A DNA stretch of 64,000 nt from Berghia stephanieae (taxonomy: Eukaryota > Mollusca > Gastropoda > Nudibranchia > Aeolidiidae). Shown piece after piece: positions 44,970 through 62,804 of this stretch; the first letter of the stretch is position 1, and the number at the start of each line of letters is the position of its first letter. The DNA lies in the NCBI GenBank assembly GCA_034508935.3, contig CM067445.1:87471653-87535652 (forward strand), read 5' to 3'. Under the pieces are notes generated by a model that worked only from the letters and a program-made list of their open reading frames with translations, searched no databases and was not told where the DNA came from. The position numbers were made by a program, and so were the translations under genes.

Positions 44970-45990
44970 CCTTACTTCCGTGCCATCTCTAAGGTAGAGG
45001 TCGACTTGAATGGTGCGCCAATCTTCTCTGCCGCACACTTTTTGACTACATTCTTGCAGAGAGTCCATTCCAGCCTTTCACACCATCCATCCATATTCTT
45101 GGTGGTCTGCCCTTTGGTCTTCTGCTTTCAACTTTGCCCTCTAAAGTATCTTTTATAATGGAGTTATGGCTTTTTACATTACCAAAATATTTCAATTTTC
45201 TTGATTTTATTGTGTGAAACAAGGATGTTTCAATTCTTATGATATCGCAACTTCTTGGTTTTAATATTATTGTTGGGTTTTGTTTTGTTTATTTTTTGTT
45301 TTTTTTTTGTTGTCTTTCCAGCTTATTTTTCTAATTGTCCACATTTCAAATGCTTCTCTGTTTCTTTCGAGTACTTTATTTACGGTCCACGTTTCTGAGC
45401 CATACAGCAGTGCATAGTGAACATAGCATTTCACAACAAGGAGTCTGGTACTGAGTTGACTTCGATCTGACGGTAGGATATGTTTTAACTGGCTGAATCT
45501 TGATTTTGCTATAGCTATCCTGGTTTTAACTTCTAGTTGACGTATTCCAATGTTTTCTACCTGCTGTCCTAAATACTTAAATCTTGATTCTGTCTCTAGA
45601 GTTGTTCCATCAATATCTATGTTGACTACTGCTTGTCCCTTTCTTGTTACCACCTTGGTCTTATTCATATTCATGTCCAATCCCAACTTTTCACTCTTGT
45701 TCTTTACAGCTGTAGTGAGCGCCTATAAAACATTTTTCTTTTCGGCCATCAACACTTTGTCATCTGCATATCTGAAGTTGTTGATGTTTCTGCCTCCCAC
45801 TTTGATCCCTGGTAGATGGTTTGTTTCTCTGAAGATAAACGCAGTGTATAAAAAGATACATATGTGACAGTACACAACCTTGTCTGTACACCTTGTATTC
45901 TTATAGCAGCCTTCTGGTGCCAGTCAAGGTTTGTAATCAGCCTTTTATGTCTTTCCCATCTAATCCCGTTCTTTCCCATCAACTCCCGTT
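44970..45990 (-). pseudogene. LINE reverse transcriptase and C-terminus, decayed
   Basis: Read on the - strand, from 45990 down: HKRLITNLDWHQKAAIRIQG, then a region with ADD-like text lost near the B/C motifs, then GLDMNMNKTKVV, the IDGTTLETESRFKYLGQQVE block, CYVHYALLYGSETWTVNK and EAFEMWTIRKISW. Near the 3' end, RRPKGRPPRIWMDGVKGW appears. This order (palm, thumb with FKYLG, LLYGSETW, then GRPPxxWxD) is that of RTE-like LINEs. Several frame breaks exist. About 1 kb of a roughly 3-kb element survives. Confidence 0.85.
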
Positions 45991-45999
45991 CCTTCCAAG

Positions 46000-46685
46000 C
46001 TGAATGAAACTAATACTAATTAAGATGCGATGACCTGGCCTTAGAAAACTAAAGAAATAAAAAAAATAAGTCATCAGGGTCTACAATTTCATAGGATTTC
46101 ATAGGAGTTTCGTTTTTGCATTTATATTACTCTTTATAGTACCTGTGCAAAATCACCCTTCGAATTGAGGACAAAAAAATATCACTCATAAAGTATTTAG
46201 CTAGAATTAGTAAGAATTAATAGACCAGAGCATTTATATCACCAATACCCACTTAACATGCTCAAAGTAAATTATAACAATTGTTTTGTAATATACGTAA
46301 TGTTTATTGAATTTGATTTCTTTAATTGTAATGACTCATTCTACTGTATATTTTGAAAATAATCGATTTGTTTTAATGATATTAGATTACTATTCTGATA
46401 TAACATGAAAAAATACCACCAGAGTTACAATTCCTGTTGTGATCATATAATTGTGTGTGCAGGCCCCTATCCCCGATAATGCAGAAGCATTTCAGAAGAA
46501 AAATTGTGAAACCACAGTACGCCTCCAAGATAAGTCAATAAATTAATAAATGAATTTAATTGAGTATATTATGCATTATAAATATTATTGTACAGATACA
46601 TTCATTTTTAAGCATATTTGTCTGATAATTTTAAATTGTTATCCATATTTGCAATCCAACCAAAATTTTACTATTGATGTACATA
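46000..46685. other. Unassigned AT-rich sequence, one weak exon-like stretch
   Basis: At 46466, after ATTGTGTGTGCAG, an open run reads APIPDNAEAFQKKNCETTVR and stops within 10 codons. No partner exon was found. Otherwise nothing was seen. Confidence 0.25.
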
Positions 46686-46687
46686 GT

Positions 46688-47034
46688 TGATGTACTTAAT
46701 TTGAGATTACCTAAAGTCTTATCCAGACACAAGCACAGGTCCCCACTAAGAGGAATACACTCAAATGTTTTACAAATCTTATATAATATAAAGAAAACAT
46801 AATACAGTGCATAACAGAGAGATAATTAACAAGGAAAAAATATAATCTCCCAAAACTAACTATACACTTGATTGTTTCCCCTCTCAGCCAGGGCATCCGA
46901 CCAGGACCAGGACAAAATCAAGTAATCTCATCCCAAGACAAAGACAGAAAGCAAGTTGGAAAATAGATATAGGGGGATAAAAGACAAATAAGTACCTCCC
47001 TGCCCGCTATGGGAGGTCAGGAACTCTACCAAGG
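46688..47034 (-). repeat. Interspersed repeat B, reverse copy
   Basis: Runs from CACAAGCACAGGTCCCCACT to CTCCCTGCCCGCTATGGGAG in reverse. The poly-T end is missing. A possible further B-like piece continues to 47180. Confidence 0.75.
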
Positions 47035-47244
47035 CAAATGATCTCCTGCCCATCATGAGAGAGCAACATGGTAAGGGAAAACAGGATAGAGGGGATAAGA
47101 GACTGCAAGAGACCTCTCTTTCCACCTTGGGAGGTCACAAGACACCACACAGGGACTAATAATGAAATAGGATAGAGGAGATTATAAGCTAGTGAACGGA
47201 TGTGGAACACAACAGTCAGTAGAAGAAGATCCGTCCGCCGTCCG

Positions 47245-47271
47245 CCCCCCCCCCCCCCCCCCCCCCCCCCC
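47245..47271. repeat. Poly-C run
   Basis: About 25 C in a row. Length is likely uncertain in any assembly. Confidence 0.9.
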
Positions 47272-47620
47272 AAAGGAATTCAAGAATGAACATTGAACAC
47301 ATGAAGAACAAAATGTTGAGCTCTCAAATTTAATACAGCATTCATAATCAATCTTTGATACGATTGGCCTCATTCTTCAAATGTTAATTTGTTGGGTTCG
47401 ACGTGAACGTATTCTGCAGGTCTGATATCCATACTATATGCCAGTTTTGACGTCGTTGTACTGGGCACTATTTTGCGTTGGTTTGAGAGTATTTCCATTA
47501 CAACAATGAGACCACCTATTAATTTGGGTTATCAGGCCTGCAAATATGTACACCCCAGTTGGGTTTGATCCTTATATAATAAATACTGATTATTATCGAC
47601 AAATAAAGTCATAATTAAGA

Positions 47621-54184
<6,564 letters not shown>

Positions 54185-54189
54185 AATGG

Positions 54190-56210
54190 ATTCAATTTTA
54201 CTTTGATGACTAAATAAAGATGTTCCTATTTGTATCTGTTAGGTTTTCAATGAAATGTTCTTTAAAGTCATGGAAGAATTCGATTAATATTGACAGAATA
54301 ACGATTGAAAACGTTTAGTGAGACATCCTTTACGAGTCTTCATTAATTCCTGTTCTTTATCATTTAATTCCTCGGAGTCTTAATTCCTTAAATTGAATGC
54401 AACATATCGGACTACTGCTATGCAAAATGTTTATTCCTATTTTTTTGTGTCTGAGCTTTCAGTTTCAGAATCCCAGATATAAAACGTGTAAAGAATACCT
54501 ACTGGGAATTACACAAGAAATAATACAATTACAGATCCTTGAATCTACATAATTATTAATTTGGTGGCATTTTAGACAGCATAATATAAATAACAACGAA
54601 ATGATTCGCATCTCACCGCTGTTAATGCTTGTTGTGAAAAAAGATGATATCTCCAGTAACAAATCGGGACATACATGATTTGTAGAAATAATAATTTAAA
54701 ACAAAAACTGTTGTTGTTATTGTTTTGCTTTCTGGTTTGTTGGTTTTGTTTGTTGTTTTATTTTTTTTTTTTTTTGGTGCAGATTTTTTTTTTTTTTTTT
54801 TGGGGGGGGGGGTTGTTTTTGTTTTGTTTGGGGGGTAGGGGGGGGGGGGGGGTTGGTACGTGTATTTTGTTGTGGGATCGGAGTTTTATCGAATTTAAGG
54901 ACAAACTGTAAATGAATTTTGTTTACGCTCTCAAATATAAATGTGAATTTCCGTACGTGGCCACAAAGAATAAAAATACATTTTTGAAATCAACTAACAC
55001 CCCTCCCTATCTATCAGATTAATAAAATAAATAAAAAAATTTCACTTCGAAATTTGTTTGTTTTGTTGTTTTTTTTTGGGGTTTTTTTTTTTTTGTTTTT
55101 TTTTTTGTTTGTTTGTTTTTTTATTTATTATTATTTAGATCAAAGGATGATTTACAAGTAAAGTTTTTCTTGAGATACGTTTTTTACTAGAATGAATTAC
55201 ATTTTAGGGTATTATTTTTTTTTCCTGAAAGGAAGATGCGTGAAAAATGTTTACACAGTGTTTATATCTAAAGTACGGAAGTTTCATTCTTTAATCCTCT
55301 ACAGGCGTTCTTCGATTTAAATCTTATCCGGCATTGATGACTATTTCTTACGGTTTTCAAAATGAGAGAAATAAGATGCCCGAGTCGTATCGCTGGTGGT
55401 GATCTCTTGAAGCCCAGGGTTTTTAGCCCTGTTTCTGTAGGGTTAAATTATGACAGTTGTATGTAATCTTTTGGAAACGACGCTAGTCTTGCATAAAGAC
55501 CTTTCCATCAGATAGTTGGATGTCAGGGATAGTTTTAAAATCCTTGACGGAAACCGGGACAGGCAACGATTTTTTTCTTTTTTTTTTTTTTTTTTTTTTG
55601 CCTTTTCGGTAAGCGCTCTGAGCAATCCTGCTGTGATTGCCAATAAATATATTGTTTTGAGGAATTATAATTTTGAAGATATTCATTCTCGCCGTTAACA
55701 GGTTAAATCTAAGTGAAGGTCGGCTGAAAAGTTTGTTACTGCGTTTCTTACTGGCCATGTGAATGAGTTAGATATTTATAAATTTCCATGTTTTCTAAGA
55801 CCTTCGTAATTATTTTATCTTAGCAAAACATGTCATGCATGGGGGAAGGTTATCAAGAGTGAACACTTCAAATTATGCATCCGACAATAGCAAATGTTAA
55901 GTATAATTGAAATAGTCATGAATAATTGATATCATATACACTTCATAGCAACGGCGAATGGCAGGAAAATCCATCGAATATTAATCGTGATCATAATGTT
56001 TGTCAAAAAAGTTAGATTCATTAAGATTCAGTCATACCAGACGGATGTTAAAACTATCAAGAGAGCATTCATTTGTTGTCTCAAATTGTTTGAACGGATC
56101 GATGTATATATGATGTTATCTGTTATAGAATTATATAAATCTTAAACCCGCTTGTGAATGTTGTGAGAAATAACTGGGAAAAAAGCATGTTCTGCTTCTT
56201 TTCCTTCTCC
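54190..56210. other. Unassigned sequence with homopolymer T and G runs
   Basis: Poly-T/poly-G at 54760-54855 and T-rich runs at 55060-55120 and 55570-55600. Nothing gene-like was recognised; this side should hold the promoter of the Cys-rich gene. Confidence 0.4.
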
Positions 56211-56214
56211 TTCT

Positions 56215-56218
56215 TCCT

Positions 56219-56257
<39 letters not shown>

Positions 56258-56395
56258 TTACTACCACTACTACTACCACTACCACAACTACTACCACTAC
56301 CACTACCACTACTACTACTACTACTACCACTACTACTACCACTACCACAACTACTACCACTACCACTACCACTACTACTACTACCACTACTATGA
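56215..56395. repeat. (TAC)n microsatellite with higher-order unit
   Basis: TAC/CAC triplets. A segment of about 63 bp (ACTACTACCACTACCACAAC onward) occurs twice. A SINE C head fragment (TGTGGTCTTGTGGTATGACA) follows at 56399-56435. Confidence 0.9.
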
Positions 56396-56439
56396 CTATG
56401 TGGTCTTGTGGTATGACATTCGCCTTCGGATCAATAAAT

Positions 56440-57835
56440 ACTTAACAACACCATCCTCTCATCTCACATTCATCGTCAGTGTCTTATTCATCATGTTTTG
56501 TTGACAAAGGACAACCCCAAAACGTCCACATCGTTTACCTTTGTAGATTAAATACAACCTTCTACTTCTATTCTATTTGGGTTTTCTTTTCATTTTAATT
56601 TACTGATAAGTTAATGAATCTTTCAAAGTACATCTCATGAGTTTTAATATTGTCGACAATTATCAACCATATCAGAGATTGTATTTCCCTATTACATCAT
56701 CAATCACCACAGATATGATGTCAAATAAACATGTATTTATTATATCAGTAACTTGTGGAGTCACTCTACAAGCAAGGCTCTTTGTGCTAACTAATCATTA
56801 AAATATCTCGTAAAGTCTAACTATGCAAATATGAAATTTAATCTCAGCTGCTTTAGGTAGAACAAAGAACTAATTCGCTTTAATGTGAGGGGGTATGATG
56901 TCATTTTAAAAAGTATTTTGGGGGGTTAACCCACATGCGGATTCTTCTTTTTTAAAATGTGTTTTGGTTTTATGTTGTTTATGTTTGATTTGATTGTATT
57001 ACTATAATTTTTTTTGGTACAAACTGATGTTGACGTTGTTGATTCACTTATCATGATTTAAATAAGGTGTGTGTATTAAATATCTATTAGTGTATTATCT
57101 TCTCTATTCTTATAGCCAATCCACACTGAGATTGGTCAAGTTTCGGGTAGTTGACAATGAACAAAAATATGTATCATAATTTTATTATGATATGGGTCTT
57201 GCGTTTTTTTTGGACAATGCTATATAATATATTATATTCGAATTGATATTAACAAGATATTATATTCTTTAATGCGAAAATAATATGCAAAAGTAGGGAA
57301 GCGCTGTCACGTCGCAAATTGCAATAATATATAGCTTTTACGTTTCATGTATTCGTTGAAAAATATTTTCCATATAAAATTATGGCACTTCACCAAGTCA
57401 GCAAAGAGAAAACACAAAATATCAACTGCATAAACAACAAAACACTCCAAAACACATCACAATAGAATACCATGGGCCTCAATATAATATTACTATTCCG
57501 CTCATGTCCCTTAGATCTACACAAGCGCGAATGCTGTTCAAAAACAATCAGAACATCAAACGAAACAATTTGGGACTTAAGTCTTTAGAGGTTATTCAAA
57601 CATGTTTGTTAGTTTAACTTTTAAGCAATTGGTGTTTATTATTTTTCCTATATTTTTAAAGTTTGTTGCCTGGTAAGATCACTTTCAACAAGTCTGTTCG
57701 TGCCTAAGCTTTATTGTGGAGGTTTAAGTCAGAAACAAACCAACTCGAAGTAACTGCTGCCTTATTCTAACAAAAAAAAAAAAAAAACAATTTAACTGAA
57801 AAGAAGTTTGAGAATGTTTGACATGTTGGAGGTCA
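56440..57835. other. Unassigned AT-rich sequence
   Basis: No recognisable gene or repeat apart from short homopolymers. Confidence 0.4.
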
Positions 57836-57839
57836 TCGC

Positions 57840-57957
57840 GAGGTCCCAGGTTTGAGAGTTTTTACCAAAATGTGGGTCATTTAAATCGATCGATATAATT
57901 CGAAGGACGAGTTTTCTGGCCAACGTGTCTTTCCGGAGTACGGCAGATAACTAGTTA
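57840..57957 (+). repeat. Interspersed repeat E, fragment
   Basis: CGCGAGGTCCCAGGTTTGAG, GGGTCATTTAAATCGATCGA, GAAGGACGAGTTTTC and GAGTACGGCAGATAACTAG match the element at 59343-59786 and the blocks at 34900 and 35250. Confidence 0.65.
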
Positions 57958-57959
57958 AT

Positions 57960-59340
57960 ATTACTGATAGATATTTGAAGTAAAAGTTGTTTTTTTCTGG
58001 TAAAATTGAAAAAAAAAACCCTGTTTTATCAGAGTACGACAGACTTGGTCACACAAAGAGACGATGCAATATTTGTTTGTTGATTCACGCAGGAGAAAAG
58101 GTGGTAAGCATGTTTCACGCCCATATTTTTTTTTTTTTTTTTTTGCATAAAAGGTCCTCGCAAAATTATTACGACCCAGCCCTCTAATCTAGTTATTTTC
58201 AAAACGTGAACAAAACTTTAAACTAAGATTACTTGAACAAATGAAAACTCTTAAATTAATTAGAATATTTATTTGAATATACTTGTGGGGAACCCACAAT
58301 ATTTTTGCGAACAAAATGAAGGCTATTACGAAAAGGCACTTTAATTGTTATACACTTGTATTTTTGGGGGAAATTAACATGGATAGAGACAAATATTTTG
58401 AGCCATCAACAGTAATATCAGCCCGATGTGCGCAACAGACTATGGCAGATATCGATTGCCAATGCCAAGGTCAAATGAAAGATCGATCCTTATGCGCTAT
58501 GCCTAGCAAATATTCTACATAACCGCTTGAGTCAGCCGGTGACACAATCATCCTTGTTTTATAAAAAAAATCAAAGTTCACAAGTTACCGTATATCAATC
58601 TGTAAAAAGATTTTATAATTTGTAGATTTGCCAGCAATTCTGTGCTAGTTGACGAAAATTTAACATGGGCTGTATGGAACAATATTAACTCCAACCCTAT
58701 TTAAAAAATAAAGAATAGACATACAGTCAATGGTCAACTTTTTATTATATACCGTAAATGTCAGGCTTATGAATCAATTTGTCTCGCTCAATTCGTCTCT
58801 CCCAATGCCATTCTCCGAAGAGATATAATATTTTTGCTCATATTCCGGTAACATTGACAAATCTCACTGAATCTTGACTTTCACAACAACCAGAACATGT
58901 TAAGGAGTTGATGGGGCTGCGTGTAAATTTTGACGAGTATTGTCACCCAAATGGTCACAATTCATAAGAAACTGCTTGACTTCTTCAGAAGTTGAAACAT
59001 CAGGCCGCTTACTCTCTGGTACCACAACGAATCATCTGAATCGTTCCGTCAAATGCCAAATATTGGTTCATTCTTTAATATATATCTTAAAGATTATTTT
59101 CCTTTCAACGGGACTCAAAACAAATATTTTCTTACATGCTATTAATTATAATATTCTATCACCCACCAAGAGAGATATTCCACCTCTTCCTCTCGTTAGT
59201 TGTTGTCGTCTGTCTCTTCATATCTTACTCCTTCCTCCTCATCCTCCTCCTCTTCCTTATTTTCTTCGTTTCATCCACCTGTTCCGCTATACCTACTTTT
59301 CTTACCATTTTCTTTACCCCATTTTAAAAATCCACTTTCC
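57960..59340. other. Unassigned sequence
   Basis: Short open frames (58283-58522 and 58940-59431) lack recognised domains or convincing splice sites. Confidence 0.35.
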
Positions 59341-59342
59341 TA

Positions 59343-59786
59343 ACCATTTAACTGCCGGACACGGGTTTAAAAAGTTGGCCAGAACACTTTCCGAAGTTTC
59401 CAGGATTGAGAGTTTTTTTTTTCCAAGATGAGGGTCATTTGAATCGATCGATATACAATAACAAATGGCATTTATATAGGGCTTTACCACGTTGTCACAG
59501 ACTCTAAGCGCTTTACAGTGATATAAAACAAAACATATTACAGTCAGACAAGTTTGATGGAAAAGTGATACGAATTCAATCTAACAACAACAGAATATGA
59601 TAATAGAATTGCAACATTATGACGTAAAAAGATAAAACTTTAAGCGAGATTTGAAAGTTGTCAACGAATCCGAGCATCTCACGTGTGATGGGAGAGAGTT
59701 CCAAAAACATACCTTAAAATGAAGGACGAGTTTTCGTGTCCAGTTTTTAAATACGAGTTTTTTTCAGAGTACGGCATTTAACTGGT
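59343..59786. mobile_element. Interspersed repeat E with inverted ends, split by a LINE end
   Basis: Ends ACCATTTAACTGCCG and, in reverse complement, ACCAGTTAAATGCCG. The middle contains GATGAGGGTCATTTGAATCG. A LINE 3' end (59452-59716) lies inside it. Confidence 0.55.
59452..59716 (-). pseudogene. LINE 3' end (L2/CR1-like), nested in repeat E
   Basis: The - strand reads WNSLPSHVRCSDSLTTFKSR followed by LK, the typical last conserved block of L2/CR1-like LINE proteins. The tail GTAAAGCGCTTAGAGTC and ATAAATGCCATTTGTTATTG follows. The rest of the element is absent (5' truncation). Confidence 0.75.
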
Positions 59787-60224
59787 TAAAATGATAAAAA
59801 TTCAATTCTATACCCCCCCCCCCTTGCTTGCTATTGTTGTTCATAAATATTGTTGCCCCCTGTTGTTTTGTCCATTGGGTGGTGCTCTATTATATTATTG
59901 TCTATCGTCTTCTCGGACTAGTTTTTTAAAAAATCATCTGATTAATGAGCCTTGTATTTGATGTTGACACCAATGTAACTTCATTATGCTAATATTTGTC
60001 CTTCTCCTTCGTGGTTAGTTGCATCTCGAGATAGGGACAATTGCAATGCCTAACTTTGTTTATTTCGCTTAAATCAGAGTATCAAACTTTGGAGGAACAG
60101 ACGGGGTTTGAACTTGAATCATACGGGTCAAGTCTATATTAGTTAAGATTCTACATGAAACAAAACTGCAATTACAAACAACCGTCGTCATTTTTCCACG
60201 CAACTACTTATGGATGTATAGATG

Positions 60225-60225
60225 T

Positions 60226-60265
<40 letters not shown>
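60225..60265. repeat. (GT)n microsatellite
   Basis: About 19 GT units. Confidence 0.95.
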
Positions 60266-60266
<1 letters not shown>

Positions 60267-60690
60267 AGAGAGATAAACTGTCTCATTCGCCTCAAGAGAT
60301 TACATCTATCTTCAGTTCTTTCCAGCCAGAGGAGAGAATCGTCCACGAAGAGTCAACTACTGTCAATGAATATTGCTCACACTTTTTGGCGCCTCGGAGC
60401 GCGATAACTGAGAATGTTATGTTCTATAATAATGCATTATTTAGATTTAATATTTGGATACCGGCATTTGTTAGACCTAGGGGAAAGTCATTTCATATAG
60501 ACTAGTGTCCTATCTAGTTGGTATCAAGCATCCGTTTAAAACCTGACTTTATTTGTCTCATGGCTCAAAGCGACTAGTATAATTTGGATGGTTCATTACG
60601 AAATACCTTAGGTGATTGTGAACAGATAGGTCCGATTTTTAAAAAAAAATAGTCTCTTTGCCTTGCTCTCGCAGCTATCGGTTGAGCTAT

Positions 60691-60692
60691 CA

Positions 60693-60746
<54 letters not shown>

Positions 60747-60765
60747 ATCTATCTATCTATCTCTA

Positions 60766-60797
<32 letters not shown>

Positions 60798-60842
60798 AAT
60801 CTCTGTTCTTTATTTCTTTCTTTCTTTCTCTCAATCTCTCCC
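60691..60842. repeat. (CT)n with CTAT and CTTT variants
   Basis: A long pyrimidine dinucleotide tract with tetranucleotide interruptions. Confidence 0.95.
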
Positions 60843-61120
60843 AACCTATTGTGCAACGTCCCTGTTATCCGTTTCCCTTTATCGTAGGAGAATGCGATGT
60901 CGATGGTATTGTTGTCTGTTTGTTTTGATTTCCAAGTTTGTTTATGGTAGGGCCTGAAGAACACTGTACATATATTGACAGGACAGCCACGATAATATGT
61001 TGTGTTGAATAAAAACGATCGACAAAGAGGAACTTCAAGATTCTTGAACCTCTTTGAAGACAAGGCACAATTGATTATCTATTTGTATACAGGCACTTAG
61101 TCATAATCAAATTTCTTTAA

Positions 61121-61349
61121 CTCACTCAACCCTAGCACCGACTATATCCGTAGTTCACCCAGGTTACTTTTACCCCATGTCTATTTATTTAATTTTTCTG
61201 AGACAAATTATTGGCGTAGTATCAAAGCTGATGTTTTTAGTTTTTTGCATGTTAATGATAGTTGAATAAAACTGTCTATGTACATGCTCATTTTTAATAC
61301 CTTTTTTTCCAATTTTGAACAGTAGCAAAAATCTCTTGGATTGAGTGAG
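61121..61349. mobile_element. TTAA-flanked MITE family G, complete copy
   Basis: TTAA at 61117-61120 and 61350-61353. Inverted ends CTCACTCAACCCTAGC and TTGGATTGAGTGAG. 229 bp, no coding. This is a piggyBac-type target, with ends different from family F. Confidence 0.8.
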
Positions 61350-61557
61350 TTAAAACACTTTGATAATGTCCACACGTTATACTATTTTGATTTATGTACA
61401 GATTGTTTGAAGTATAATATTTCATTTAATTCCATTCAAGTTCTTGTCTTTGCAAGCGATGCCGACTTGAGTTGAAATCAAACATCTTCAAATTGATATT
61501 GATCAGTGGAAAATTGACCCCAAAACAAGTTGAAGCAGTGCATATTTTGCCACTGCC

Positions 61558-61564
61558 CCCCCCC

Positions 61565-61610
<46 letters not shown>

Positions 61611-61660
61611 CGTGCGTGTGTGTGTGTTTGTGTGTGTGTGTATCTATTTATCTATCTATC
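61558..61660. repeat. Poly-C, (CT)n, (GT)n and CTAT run
   Basis: Four simple repeats in succession. Confidence 0.95.
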
Positions 61661-61921
61661 TTGTGAATAACAATAGAAGACGGAAAGGAAGCTTCAATTA
61701 AATCAACGAAGACTGATAATGCAAACGTTTCGGGTTACCCTTTTGTCAACAACACTCGATGAATGAAGCACGAAAGACGAGTGTGGTATTTCGAGTTACA
61801 GCTTCCAGGCACTTGGACATTCCTTGAGGTTGAGGACGACCTTGTCTATTAAATAAAGATCGTAAAAATTATTCAGAACGCTACCCACTGTGATATTTTG
61901 CCATCCTAAAATTTCCTTCAT

Positions 61922-62075
61922 TACCATCACCATCGCCATCATCATCATCATCATCATCACCATCAGCATCATCATCATCCCCATAGATATCATCATCATC
62001 ATCATCATCATGACTGTAATCAACACAAGGACCATCATCGTCTCCGCCATTCTAATATGGTTATCATCATCATCA
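61922..62075. repeat. (ATC)n microsatellite
   Basis: Imperfect ATC/CAT triplets. Confidence 0.9.
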
Positions 62076-62241
62076 TAACAGCTAATAACAACGACCATCA
62101 TAATCGCCAACATTAAGATAGATCATCAACTCCTATTAAAGTTTGCGACGGCTTCATAATATAATTTCTGGGAATCTCTAATTGGATCATTACGATTATA
62201 CCGTATCCGAATCTGATTTCAAAGTAATAGCTTTATTACTT

Positions 62242-62244
<3 letters not shown>

Positions 62245-62312
<68 letters not shown>
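62245..62312. repeat. (CT)n microsatellite
   Basis: Pure CT, about 68 bp. It is followed 420 bp later by its opposite-strand counterpart (GA)n. Confidence 0.95.
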
Positions 62313-62313
<1 letters not shown>

Positions 62314-62397
62314 AGCAAATTAAATGTGATTTGAGAGTAATGATCAATATCCGCTTCGGAAAATCCTGCTATCTAGTTAGAAAAAAAGAAAGAAAAC

Positions 62398-62469
62398 TGA
62401 TAGACAGATAGATAGATAAATGGATGGATAAATGGATGGATAGATGGATAAATGAATGGATAGATAGAC

Positions 62470-62542
<73 letters not shown>

Positions 62543-62614
62543 GATGGATAGATAGACAGATAGGTAGAAAATAGATAGATTGATGGATAGAGCGTTAGAT
62601 AGATAGATAGATAT

Positions 62615-62689
<75 letters not shown>

Positions 62690-62732
62690 TAGATAGATAG
62701 ACAGACAGATAGAAGGATAGATAGATATGCGT

Positions 62733-62800
<68 letters not shown>
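62398..62800. repeat. (GATA)n, about 330 bp, then (GA)n
   Basis: GATA/GATG/GACA tetranucleotides to 62730, then pure GA at 62737-62800. Confidence 0.95.
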
Positions 62801-62803
<3 letters not shown>

Positions 62804-62804
62804 A

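Noticed and set aside
57987-58187. C2H2 zinc-finger fragment (HAGEK linker-like text)
   Set aside because: The Cys and His spacing does not fit a finger, and there is no repeat of the motif.
60155-60505. 116-residue frame through a GT repeat
   Set aside because: The start lies in unique DNA but the frame crosses (GT)n. The later part (PEERIVHEESTTVNEYCSHF) has no recognised family or clear splice acceptor.
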